Assembly: GCF_000230895.2 (NCBI RefSeq)
Contig: NC_016604.1
Span: 1,054,001 to 1,118,000, forward strand
Length of the DNA: 64,000 nucleotides
Source: Mycolicibacterium rhodesiae NBB3
Lineage (GTDB): Bacteria > Actinomycetota > Actinomycetes > Mycobacteriales > Mycobacteriaceae
Reading direction: 5' to 3'
How positions within the stretch are numbered: position 1 is the first letter of the stretch; each line of letters begins with the position of its first letter. Below the pieces are notes generated by a model. That model had not been told where the DNA came from and searched no databases. It was given only the letters and a program-made list of their open reading frames with translations. The position numbers and the translations under genes are program-made. Of the stretch, positions 14,954 to 22,119 are shown piece by piece.

Positions 14954-15573
14954 GCCCCGGGCACCCCTGTTCGTGCGGCGACGGACAGCGACGACTTCGT
15001 GTCGAACAACTCGATCACCACATCGGCATCGCGATATCCACCGACGCGGTGTAATCCAGTGGTGGCGGCGATGACATCGGTCGCGTAGTCACCGGTCATC
15101 GGGTACTCCGCGACGGGATGGCGCCAGTGCGCGGAGACGACCGTCGTGCCCGGCTTCAACAGCGGTATCTCGCGGTCGAGGGTGTCACGGAGGACTTCCG
15201 GGTGAAGGTAATAGCAGAGCTCGGAGAGCACCACGAGATCGAATCCCTCCTGCGGCCAGGGGTCGTCGACCGATTGGCGGAGCAGCGTGACGCTGCGGCG
15301 CCTGCCGGCGTCGACCAAACGCCGATGCGTCGCATCCAGCGCAGCGCTTGCGATATCTGTGCTCGTGACGTGGTCGCAGCGGCTGGTCAGCTGTTCGGTG
15401 AGAACACCGATCGAACATCCGGGTTCGAATGCATGGCGGTAGCGCCGATAAGGCAGCAGCGCCAACGTGATTGCGTACTTGCGCTGTTCGTACCATCTGC
15501 CGCCGAGCTGCCACGGATCGTCCGACTCGGAGTAGATCCGGTCGAAGTAACCGGTCGAGAGCCGAGTAGGCAT
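14950..15573 (-). CDS. NodS-like SAM-dependent methyltransferase
   Basis: The 207-residue protein is a class I methyltransferase close to the NodS type. It begins YFDRIYSESDDPWQLGGRWYEQRKYAITLALLP, a phrase typical of NodS-like enzymes. Motif I is AFEPGCSIGVLTEQL, motif II LVVLSELCYYL. NodS N-methylates a deacetylated chitooligosaccharide; the substrate here is unknown. The ATG at 15573 overlaps the stop of the PIG-L deacetylase gene (TGATG), so it is the last gene of a coupled four-gene operon. Its TAG stop shares two bases with the TAG stop of the convergent sigma gene in the sequence CTAG. Confidence 0.88.
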   Translation of the reverse strand: MPTRLSTGYFDRIYSESDDPWQLGGRWYEQRKYAITLALLPYRRYRHAFEPGCSIGVLTEQLTSRCDHVTSTDIASAALDATHRRLVDAGRRRSVTLLRQSVDDPWPQEGFDLVVLSELCYYLHPEVLRDTLDREIPLLKPGTTVVSAHWRHPVAEYPMTGDYATDVIAATTGLHRVGGYRDADVVIELFDTKSSLSVAARTGVPGA

Positions 15574-16337
15574 CAGAACACCACCTCCCTGACGGCGAGT
15601 AGCCGCCGCACGACGAAAGACGGCAACGGCGCCGGTTCGACTGAACCCCACTGGCTGGCCATCTGGATTTGCGAGCGGTAGCACTGCGCGGCCGCCGCCT
15701 TCCGTTCGAGAGCGTGCGACGCAGCGGGTACGACACGAAGCCGGTCCCACGGCACAGCGACATCGCCGGGTGTTGCCCAGTGCCACATCCAGATCGGGTA
15801 CTCCACCAACACCGCACCGCGGCGCTGCGCGGCGGCCGCCGCGGCACGGCCGACGGCCTCGTGATCGGGATGGCCGTCACCGCGCCACGTCGCGGCGATC
15901 CACGGAGTACCTGGCCGGTCGGCGAGCATGGCGGTCAGGCGGTCCGCGAGCAGGCCCTCGTAATCGTTCAGCTCGCCGTCGGGCATTCCGAGGCAGATGG
16001 GCGCGGGAAGGCCGAGCACCCTCATGGCGTCGTGTAACTCGGCGCGACGGATGCTTTCCAGACCGCCACGATCGGGACCGGGATGCGAGGCGCCCCCGTC
16101 GCTGACCGCCACCACCTGCACCCGTGCACCGAGCCCGGCCAACGTCGCGAGAGCCGCGCCGAACCCGAGGGTCTCGTCGTCGGGATGCGCCGCCACCACG
16201 AGGATTTCGCGGCAGGCCGTCATGTCCAACTCGGGCGCGTCGGCCAGCGCATCGAGCCACTCCTGCGTCGGTGTCCCATCGACGGTCAACGGGCGTGCAG
16301 CGAATCGCGCGCCGTTACCCGAATGTGTGAGCGTCAT
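15573..16337 (-). CDS. PIG-L family GlcNAc deacetylase
   Basis: The 254-residue protein carries the zinc-binding AAHPDDETLGFGAALA motif of the PIG-L/LmbE/MshB family near residue 50. A later HPDHEAVGRAAAAAA supplies the second His cluster. These enzymes remove acetyl groups from N-acetylglucosamine-type amines, as in mycothiol and GPI synthesis. Position between an acyl-CoA dehydrogenase-like gene and a NodS-like methyltransferase suggests deacetylation followed by N-methylation of a sugar amine. The ATG at 16337 overlaps the previous stop by 4 nt. The first 45 residues are a non-conserved lead (NGARFAARPLTVDGTP). Confidence 0.9.
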   Translation of the reverse strand: MTLTHSGNGARFAARPLTVDGTPTQEWLDALADAPELDMTACREILVVAAHPDDETLGFGAALATLAGLGARVQVVAVSDGGASHPGPDRGGLESIRRAELHDAMRVLGLPAPICLGMPDGELNDYEGLLADRLTAMLADRPGTPWIAATWRGDGHPDHEAVGRAAAAAAQRRGAVLVEYPIWMWHWATPGDVAVPWDRLRVVPAASHALERKAAAAQCYRSQIQMASQWGSVEPAPLPSFVVRRLLAVREVVF

Positions 16338-17278
16338 CGCGTCGCTCCTGCCAGCACTCCCAGTCGCTCCAGATCCCGCTCGGCGTGGCTCTGCCGGACG
16401 TACATGGTCAAATCGGCGACCCGCTTCGCATGCTGGGCGTCGTGACTCAACGGTGCCGGGCCGAGCGCGCGGCCGGTGCGCACGATCGTCTCCTCCACCG
16501 CGGTCTCGACCACGGCCCGGGTACGCCTGGCGATCAACTCGGCCATGCCCTTGCGGTTCAACGGATCGTCGTCGACGGCGCTCGCGGCCCACGAGAGCAT
16601 CGCCTCGCCGGCGGCCAGCGCTGCGTCGACCGCTCCCAGATGTGCCAGCGCGTGCGGGTCAACGCGATCCTCGGCGGCGCGGGCATACAACGGTTCCGCT
16701 ACGGCCCTAGCACCGCCGAGCCAGCACGCCGCGACGCCGATCGCGCCGTGCCAGAAGCCGGCCCGGGCCAGATACTCCCCGGGCGGACCGACCGGTGTTG
16801 CCGGCGCATTGCTGAATTGCACTGAGCGCGTGTCTGATTCGGCCATCCCAGAATTACGCCACCCGCTCGGGAGCGGCTGCACTCCGGCCTGCCTGAGGTC
16901 GACGGCGAACAATCCCCGATCGCCGGACTCCAGGCGCGCCGTCACGAGGGCGTGTGTGCACAGCCCCGCGCCTGAGCACCACACCTTGGTGCCGTCGAGC
17001 GTCGTCGCATCCTCGTCACTGTGCGCATTGAGCACGGCATCCCGGGATTCCGCCGCCCAAACACCCCATAGCCGACCAGGTTTCACCTCGGAGGAATCGA
17101 GTTCGGCCAAGATCGCGATTGCATCGGTATGCGCTTCAGCCAACCGGCCCGCCACGATGTCGACCCTCGCAAGTGCCGCAAGGCAACGCCACCGCCGCGC
17201 CGTCTCGCCGCCGCCGGGAAGCGGCAGTTCCAATGCGCCCGACTCGAGCCATCGACCGATCAGGGCACTGCCGGTCAT
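16334..17278 (-). CDS. Acyl-CoA dehydrogenase-like protein
   Basis: The 314-residue protein resembles acyl-CoA dehydrogenases but is short (usual length about 380-400). The middle FAD/substrate region is recognisable: LWGVWAAES, then LDGTKVWCSGAGLCTHALVTARL and VDLRQAGVQPLPSGWRNSGMAESDTRSVQF. The C-terminal helical domain follows (DLTMYVRQSHAERDLERLG). The N-terminal helical domain is reduced. Whether it still oxidises an acyl chain is uncertain. Starting ATG at 17278 overlaps the upstream glycosyltransferase stop, and its own stop overlaps the deacetylase start, both by 4 nt, so it is coupled in the four-gene operon. Confidence 0.82.
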   Translation of the reverse strand: MTGSALIGRWLESGALELPLPGGGETARRWRCLAALARVDIVAGRLAEAHTDAIAILAELDSSEVKPGRLWGVWAAESRDAVLNAHSDEDATTLDGTKVWCSGAGLCTHALVTARLESGDRGLFAVDLRQAGVQPLPSGWRNSGMAESDTRSVQFSNAPATPVGPPGEYLARAGFWHGAIGVAACWLGGARAVAEPLYARAAEDRVDPHALAHLGAVDAALAAGEAMLSWAASAVDDDPLNRKGMAELIARRTRAVVETAVEETIVRTGRALGPAPLSHDAQHAKRVADLTMYVRQSHAERDLERLGVLAGATR

Positions 17279-17985
17279 GCTTCCGCGACCTTTCGGCTGC
17301 GCGATGACAGACCCAGTTGACGGAGATGGGCGGCAAATCCACCAGGTGCCCGCCCGTCTTGACGTGCTGACGTCGTCACCGAGAGTTTCGCGTCGCGATG
17401 GATGCTCAGGTGCGCTGCCTCGAAACGCTCGACGAGGTCGACGTCCTCGCCGGTGGCCAGTGCCCGGAAACCTCCGACGCTCCAGTAGGCGTCTGCCCGG
17501 AAGCCCATGTTGGCGCCGTGCACGTGGTCATGGCCGGGCCCGTTCGACTGGTAAGCCGCCAGATAGCGGCGGGCCACCTCCACGGGCAGACGCCATACCG
17601 GTATCCGCACCGTCCCGAGCACCATGTCGGCACCGGCCCCCGCCATATGTGACAACCAATTGCTTTCCACGATGGTGTCGGCGTCGGTGGTGGCGAACCA
17701 GGTGCGGGCAGCTTCGGTGGCGGTACACACCGAGCGCGCGTAGGAAAATCCGGCGGCGCGGGCGGCGCCCACATTGCCCGCATCGATCGAGATGAAGTGC
17801 ACGTTCGGACCGAACCGCTGCGCGAGCCGCTCACTGCCGTCATCGCAGGCATCGAGAACCACGACGATCAGGACCCGCATCGTCGTGCGCATCGACGCGG
17901 CCAGCAATGCCGACAGGCTGCGCGGCAAACGCTCGATCTCGTTGTGCGCGGGGACGACCACGACAGCCTGCTCGAGCTCGGTCAT
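17275..17985 (-). CDS. Family 2 glycosyltransferase
   Basis: The 236-residue GT2 enzyme has the GT-A fold. VVVVPAHNEIERLPRSLSALLA opens the nucleotide-binding half, FATTDADTIVESNW contains the DxD metal-binding motif, and GEDVDLVERF provides the ED base region. No membrane helices are present, unlike NodC or chitin synthases, so it probably acts in the cytosol or at the membrane surface. It is the first gene of the coupled operon continuing with acyl-CoA dehydrogenase-like, PIG-L and NodS-like genes. The sugar donor is not predictable, but a GlcNAc-type donor would fit the deacetylase. Confidence 0.88.
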   Translation of the reverse strand: MTELEQAVVVVPAHNEIERLPRSLSALLAASMRTTMRVLIVVVLDACDDGSERLAQRFGPNVHFISIDAGNVGAARAAGFSYARSVCTATEAARTWFATTDADTIVESNWLSHMAGAGADMVLGTVRIPVWRLPVEVARRYLAAYQSNGPGHDHVHGANMGFRADAYWSVGGFRALATGEDVDLVERFEAAHLSIHRDAKLSVTTSARQDGRAPGGFAAHLRQLGLSSRSRKVAEA

Positions 17986-18028
17986 GCCTGTTAATTAGCC
18001 CCTTTCGTTATTTTTCACACCTGGCAGC

Positions 18029-18721
18029 ATGGGACGCGTGACCGTGCAAGCCGTCCTCTTCGACTACTCCGGCACACTGTTCCGCCTGGAAGAGGACGAC
18101 CGCTGGTTCGAGGGCATAGAAGTCGACGAACGCCAGGTCGACGTCCACCTGCAGGCCGAGCTGATGCGGAGAATGACCGCGCCGACCGGTCAGCACGTCA
18201 AGATGACTCAGAAGGCGCACCACGCGTGGATCAACCGGGACCTGGCTCCGCACCTGCATCGCGAGGCGTACCTGCATGTACTCCGCGAGTCCGGCGTGGC
18301 CGACCATCATGCCGAAATCCTCTACGGCCTGATGATCGACCCGTTGAACTGGACGCCCTATCCCGACACCGTCGGCGTCCTGCAGAGCCTGCACCAGCAA
18401 GGCGTCAAAACGGCCGTGGTCTCAAATATCGCGTTCGACATTCGACCCGCTTTCGAATCGATCGGCGCTGCCGAATACGTCGACGAATTCGTGCTGTCCT
18501 TTGAGGTCGGCGCCGTGAAACCGAACCCGGAAATCTTCGAGGCCGCGCTGGGGCGGCTCGGGGTGCAGGCGCAGCAGGCGGTCATGGTCGGTGACAGCGA
18601 CGAGGCCGACGGTGGCGCACGTGCCCTCGGCTGCGGATTCGTTCTGGTGCATCCGCTTCCCACGTCGCTACGTCGCGGCGGACTTCGTGACGCGCTGACG
18701 GACTACGGTGTCCGGCTGTGA
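18029..18721 (+). CDS. HAD-superfamily hydrolase
   Basis: The 230-residue HAD protein carries motif I as VLFDYSGTLF, with the nucleophile Asp but Ser at the usual second Asp position. Motif II is AVVSN, motif III is the Lys in VGAVKPNPEIFEAAL, and motif IV is MVGDSDEADGGAR. A DxS motif I is seen in dehalogenase- or phosphonatase-like branches, so plain phosphatase chemistry should not be assumed. ATG at 18029; the GTG at 18038 is another option. It overlaps the next gene by 4 nt and leads a four-gene run ending in menB. Confidence 0.87.
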   Translation: MGRVTVQAVLFDYSGTLFRLEEDDRWFEGIEVDERQVDVHLQAELMRRMTAPTGQHVKMTQKAHHAWINRDLAPHLHREAYLHVLRESGVADHHAEILYGLMIDPLNWTPYPDTVGVLQSLHQQGVKTAVVSNIAFDIRPAFESIGAAEYVDEFVLSFEVGAVKPNPEIFEAALGRLGVQAQQAVMVGDSDEADGGARALGCGFVLVHPLPTSLRRGGLRDALTDYGVRL

Positions 18722-19179
18722 CGGGTCCCGCGCCCATTCGCTCACCCTGGTGGCTCAAGCCCGCCAACAGGGTGTTCGTGGTGCTGCTGCGGCTCGGCGT
18801 GCCGGTCTCGCGGCATGAGTCGCCCGTGGTGCTGACGGTGCCGGGCCGCAAGACGGGTAAGCCGCGCTCTACGCCCGTGACGCCGATGTGCGTGGACGGC
18901 CGGCGCTATGTCGTGAACGGCTATCCGGGCGCCGACTGGGTTCACAATGTCCGCGCCGCCGAACGGGTGTCGCTCACCCAGGGCAGGCGATCGGAATCGG
19001 TCCGAATGGTCGAACTGAGCGCCGAGGATGCCCGCCCGGTCCTACGGGAGTTCCCCGCGCAAGTGTCGACCGGCGTCGACATCATGAAACGCGCAGGCGT
19101 GCTGAAGACGGGTACGTCCGACGAGTTGGAGGGGTTGGCCGGACGCCTGCCGGTGTTTCGCGTCGATCCGGTCGCGTAG
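18718..19179 (+). CDS. Ddn-like F420-dependent nitroreductase family protein (copy 1 of a tandem pair)
   Basis: The 153-residue protein has the Ddn-type split barrel: VVLTVPGRKTGKPRSTPVTPM (G.KTG..R.TP), then YPGADWVHNVRAAERVSL (the GADWV..N.RA F420 pocket). Ddn of M. tuberculosis uses F420H2 to reduce menaquinone and nitroimidazoles; membership here rests on motifs only. The start GTG at 18718 overlaps the HAD stop by 4 nt. A second Ddn-like gene follows at 19190 with the same layout (WWLK start, PGRK.GKPRSTP, FP..V..G), so the pair arose by duplication. Both precede menB. Confidence 0.9.
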   Translation: MTGPAPIRSPWWLKPANRVFVVLLRLGVPVSRHESPVVLTVPGRKTGKPRSTPVTPMCVDGRRYVVNGYPGADWVHNVRAAERVSLTQGRRSESVRMVELSAEDARPVLREFPAQVSTGVDIMKRAGVLKTGTSDELEGLAGRLPVFRVDPVA

Positions 19180-19189
19180 CGTTTCCGCC

Positions 19190-19651
19190 ATGTCGAACAC
19201 CGAGCGGATCCGCCCGCCGTGGTGGCTGAAGTACGTCAACAAAGTCATGATCGGGATACAGAAACTCGGTGTCCCCATGGGCGACAAGGGGCCGGTGATC
19301 CTCGTCGTGCCCGGGCGCAAGAGCGGCAAGCCGCGTTCGACACCGATCACTCCGATGATCGTCGAGGGGCAGAAGTACGTGCTCGGTGGATTGCCCGGCA
19401 GCGATTGGGCAGCCAATCTGCGAGCGGCGGGCGCGGCCGAGCTCAAGCAGGGTAAGAACACCGAACGTGTCCGCGTCGTCGAGTTGCCACCCGACGAGGC
19501 ACGCCCGCTCCTGCGGTTGTTCCCCGTGGAGGTGCCGACGGGCGTGGGCTTCATGAAGAAGGCGGGGCTGGTGACCGGACCCAACCCCGACGAGTACGAG
19601 GCACTGGCAGGTCGCTGCCCCGTCTTCCGTTTCGATCCGGTAAGCGCATGA
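19190..19651 (+). CDS. Ddn-like F420-dependent nitroreductase family protein (copy 2 of a tandem pair)
   Basis: This 153-residue protein is the paralogue of the upstream gene: PPWWLKYVNKVMIGIQ, then LVVPGRKSGKPRSTPITPM and LPGSDWAANLRAAGAAEL. The lengths are identical, and the C-termini match (FRVDPVA versus FRFDPVSA). The two differ across most of the sequence, so duplication is not recent. The ATG at 19190 is 10 nt after the first copy. Its TGA overlaps the menB ATG by 4 nt, so menB translation is coupled to a Ddn-like protein, a gene pairing consistent with a quinone-reducing role. Confidence 0.9.
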   Translation: MSNTERIRPPWWLKYVNKVMIGIQKLGVPMGDKGPVILVVPGRKSGKPRSTPITPMIVEGQKYVLGGLPGSDWAANLRAAGAAELKQGKNTERVRVVELPPDEARPLLRLFPVEVPTGVGFMKKAGLVTGPNPDEYEALAGRCPVFRFDPVSA

Positions 19652-20592
19652 GCGACAACGATTCTCTTCGCGCAAGCAGCTCATCGGACGACCCTTTTGA
19701 CTCGTCGGCCTGGCAGCCGGTCGACGGATTCGAGCTGACCGACATCACGTATCACCGTCATGTCGTCGACGGCAGACCTCAGCCGACGGTGCGCGTGGCG
19801 TTCGACCGCCCCGAGGTGCGCAACGCATTTCGTCCGCACAGCGTCGACGAGCTGTACCGCGTGCTCGACCACGCCAGGATGTGGCCCGAGATCGGTGTCA
19901 TCCTGCTCACCGGCAACGGGCCCAGCCCCAAGGACGGCGGCTGGGCATTCTGCTCCGGTGGCGATCAACGCATCCGCGGCCGCAGCGGCTACCAGTACGC
20001 ATCGGGCGAGACCGCGGAGTCGGTCGATCCCGCGCGCGCCGGGCGGCTGCACATCCTCGAGGTGCAGCGGCTGATCCGGTTCATGCCGAAGGTCGTCATC
20101 TGTCTGGTCAACGGGTGGGCGGCCGGCGGCGGGCACAGCCTGCATGTGACGTGCGACCTCACGCTGGCCAGCCGGGAGCATGCGCGCTTCAAGCAGACCG
20201 ACGCCGATGTCGGCAGCTTCGATGGCGGCTACGGCAGCGCGTACCTCGCCAAGCAGGTCGGCCAGAAGTTCGCCCGCGAGATCTTCTTCCTCGGCAGGCC
20301 GTATACCGCCGAGCAGATGCACGCGATGGGTGCTGTCAACGAGGTGGTCGACCACGTCGATCTGGAGAAGGTCGGACTCGAATGGGCGGCGGCCATCAAC
20401 GGCAAGTCCCCGCAGGCGATCCGGATGCTCAAGTACGCCTTCAACCTGACCGACGACGGTCTGATGGGCCAGCAGCTGTTCGCCGGCGAGGCGACGCGGT
20501 TGGCGTATATGACCGATGAGGCCGTCGAGGGCCGCGACGCGTTCCTGGAGAAGCGCGACCCCGACTGGAGCCAGTTCCCCCGCTACTTCTGA
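19648..20592 (+). CDS. menB: 1,4-Dihydroxy-2-naphthoyl-CoA synthase (MenB)
   Basis: MenB cyclises o-succinylbenzoyl-CoA to 1,4-dihydroxy-2-naphthoyl-CoA in menaquinone synthesis. The 314-residue length matches my memory of mycobacterial MenB. The crotonase fold is clear: RVAFDRPEVRNAFRPHSVDEL, WAFCSGGDQRIRGRSGY (oxyanion loop), VNGWAAGGGHSLHVTCDLTLAS, and QTDADVGSFDGGYGS containing the conserved Asp and Ser-Gly-Gly pattern specific to MenB, followed by the C-terminal EKRDPDWSQFPRYF. Start ATG at 19648 overlaps the previous stop. A hairpin follows the stop. Confidence 0.96.
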   Translation: MSDNDSLRASSSSDDPFDSSAWQPVDGFELTDITYHRHVVDGRPQPTVRVAFDRPEVRNAFRPHSVDELYRVLDHARMWPEIGVILLTGNGPSPKDGGWAFCSGGDQRIRGRSGYQYASGETAESVDPARAGRLHILEVQRLIRFMPKVVICLVNGWAAGGGHSLHVTCDLTLASREHARFKQTDADVGSFDGGYGSAYLAKQVGQKFAREIFFLGRPYTAEQMHAMGAVNEVVDHVDLEKVGLEWAAAINGKSPQAIRMLKYAFNLTDDGLMGQQLFAGEATRLAYMTDEAVEGRDAFLEKRDPDWSQFPRYF

Positions 20593-20596
20593 CCGT

Positions 20597-20645
20597 GATT
20601 TGGGTGCGCGTACGACCGCTGAGCGATCGTGCGAGCACCGAAATC
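20597..20645. terminator. Intergenic hairpin downstream of menB
   Basis: GATTTGGGTGC at 20597-20607 pairs with GCACCGAAATC at 20635-20645 with one mismatch. The loop GCGTACGACCGCTGAGCGATCG matches the loop of the other family members. It lies between the convergent menB and PPOX genes. Confidence 0.75.
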
Positions 20646-20660
20646 GCCGAGGGGCTGGAG

Positions 20661-21154
20661 CTAGGGCCGGAAAGTCGTCTGGCCGTGCGGTGACTTCGCG
20701 AACGCGATCACCTTCGTCGGCTGCACGCGGAAGACCGGACGCGCACACCGTCGGGATCGAACACCTTGTCGTCGGCGTCGTAGTCCCAGTCCCCGTCGTA
20801 CTTGTCGCGGTAGGCATCGGCGAGCGCGGTCAGAGTGGCCAGCCCGGTGACGCGTTCGGCGACGCCCTCCACCACGACGTCCAGTCCGTCTTTCCACTTG
20901 TTGCTGCCGGTGGTGACCGCGACGGACTTGCTGCGCTCGAGATTGCGGGCCTTCTGCTCGCCGGAGCCGGTGCAGAACACGAAACTGTCGTCGACCCACA
21001 CCCCCACCAGGGGCGTCACATGTGGTCGACCGTCGCCGCGCACCGTGGTGAGCCAGTACAACTCCGCGTCAGCGAGGATCTTGCGCACGGTCCCGCCGTC
21101 GAGCGGCTCATCCGCTTCGCTGAATCGTTTGTCGAGCTCACCTTTCAAGGTCAT
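20661..21154 (-). pseudogene. F420/FMN split-barrel oxidoreductase (PPOX family), frameshifted near its end
   Basis: The gene reads as a PPOX-type protein of about 164 residues: YWLTTVRGDGRPHVTPLVGVWVDDSFVFCTGSGEQKARNL, then VVEGVAERVTGLATL and DGDWDYDADDKVFDPDGV. Near 20738-20746 the frame breaks: the rest of the protein (PVFRVQPTKVIAFAKSPHGQ, ending FRP) is in a different frame. One missing base in a GC-rich run explains it (the region totals 494 nt, two more than a multiple of three). Either a real mutation or a sequencing error is possible. The start is the ATG at 21154. If real, the last 25 or so residues are replaced by a basic tail. Confidence 0.8.
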
Positions 21155-21231
21155 AGAAATATCGACTGTAGGACGGTCGGCTAATCATCGCTCGTCGAGC
21201 GCGCATACGGCGCCACCTAGACTCGCCGACT

Positions 21232-22116
21232 GTGAGTAAGAATCCGCTGCGCTGGCTCTCCGAACAGGTGCTGCTGGCGGGCATGCGGCCACCGCTGGCC
21301 GCGCAAGTGCTGCTGCGCCGCCCGGACCGCGACGACATCGACCTCAGCGGCAAGCGCATCCTGCTGACCGGGGCGTCGTCGGGCATCGGCGAAGCGGCCG
21401 CGGAGAAGTTCGCCCGGCGCGGCGCCACGGTGGTGGTCGCCGCTCGCAGGCAGGAACTCCTGGACGAAGTCGTCGGCCGGATCACCGCCGCAGGCGGAAC
21501 GGCGAAGGCCCATGCCTGCGACCTGTCCGACCTGGACGCCGTCGACGACTTGGTCGCCACGCTCGAGCGCGATCTCGGCGGCATCGACATCCTGATCAAC
21601 AACGCCGGACGCTCGATCCGTAGGCCGTTGGCAGAATCCCTCGACCGCTGGCATGACGTCGAGCGGACGATGGCGTTGAACTATTACTCGCCGCTACGGC
21701 TCATCCGTGGCCTGGCGCCGGGCATGCGCGAACGCGGCGACGGCCACATCATCAACGTGTCGACGTGGGGTGTGCTGAACGAATCGTCGCCGCTGTTCTC
21801 GGTCTACAACGCGTCCAAGGCGGCGCTGTCGTCCGTCAGCCGCGTCATCGAGACCGAGTGGGGCGCCGACGGTGTGCACTCGACGACGCTGTACTACCCG
21901 CTCGTTCTCACGCCGATGATCGCCCCCACCCGGGCCTACGACGGCCTGCCCGGGTTGAGCGCCGACGAGGCAGCCGACTGGATGATCACCGCCGCACGTG
22001 TCCGTCCGGTGCGCATCGCGCCGCGGATGGCCGTGACCGCCCAGGCGGTGAACACGTTCGCCCCCGGCGCGGTGAATGCGGTGATGAAACGCCAACGCGT
22101 ACAACCCAGTAGCTGA
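21232..22116 (+). CDS. Short-chain dehydrogenase/reductase (SDR)
   Basis: The 294-residue SDR has the cofactor motif TGASSGIG at about residue 41, DLSDLDAVDDL for the adenine pocket, INNAGRSI, catalytic Ser in NVSTWGVL and the YNASK active-site pair (Tyr-x-x-x-Lys). Arg after the glycine motif (AARRQEL) suggests NADP(H). An amphipathic N-terminal segment (LRWLSEQVLLAGMRPPLAAQVLL) precedes the fold, as in lipid-metabolism SDRs. Substrate unknown. Start GTG at 21232; the FadD gene follows after 3 nt, so the two are an operon. From memory this corresponds to Rv0547c. Confidence 0.92.
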   Translation: MSKNPLRWLSEQVLLAGMRPPLAAQVLLRRPDRDDIDLSGKRILLTGASSGIGEAAAEKFARRGATVVVAARRQELLDEVVGRITAAGGTAKAHACDLSDLDAVDDLVATLERDLGGIDILINNAGRSIRRPLAESLDRWHDVERTMALNYYSPLRLIRGLAPGMRERGDGHIINVSTWGVLNESSPLFSVYNASKAALSSVSRVIETEWGADGVHSTTLYYPLVLTPMIAPTRAYDGLPGLSADEAADWMITAARVRPVRIAPRMAVTAQAVNTFAPGAVNAVMKRQRVQPSS

Positions 22117-22119
22117 ACC

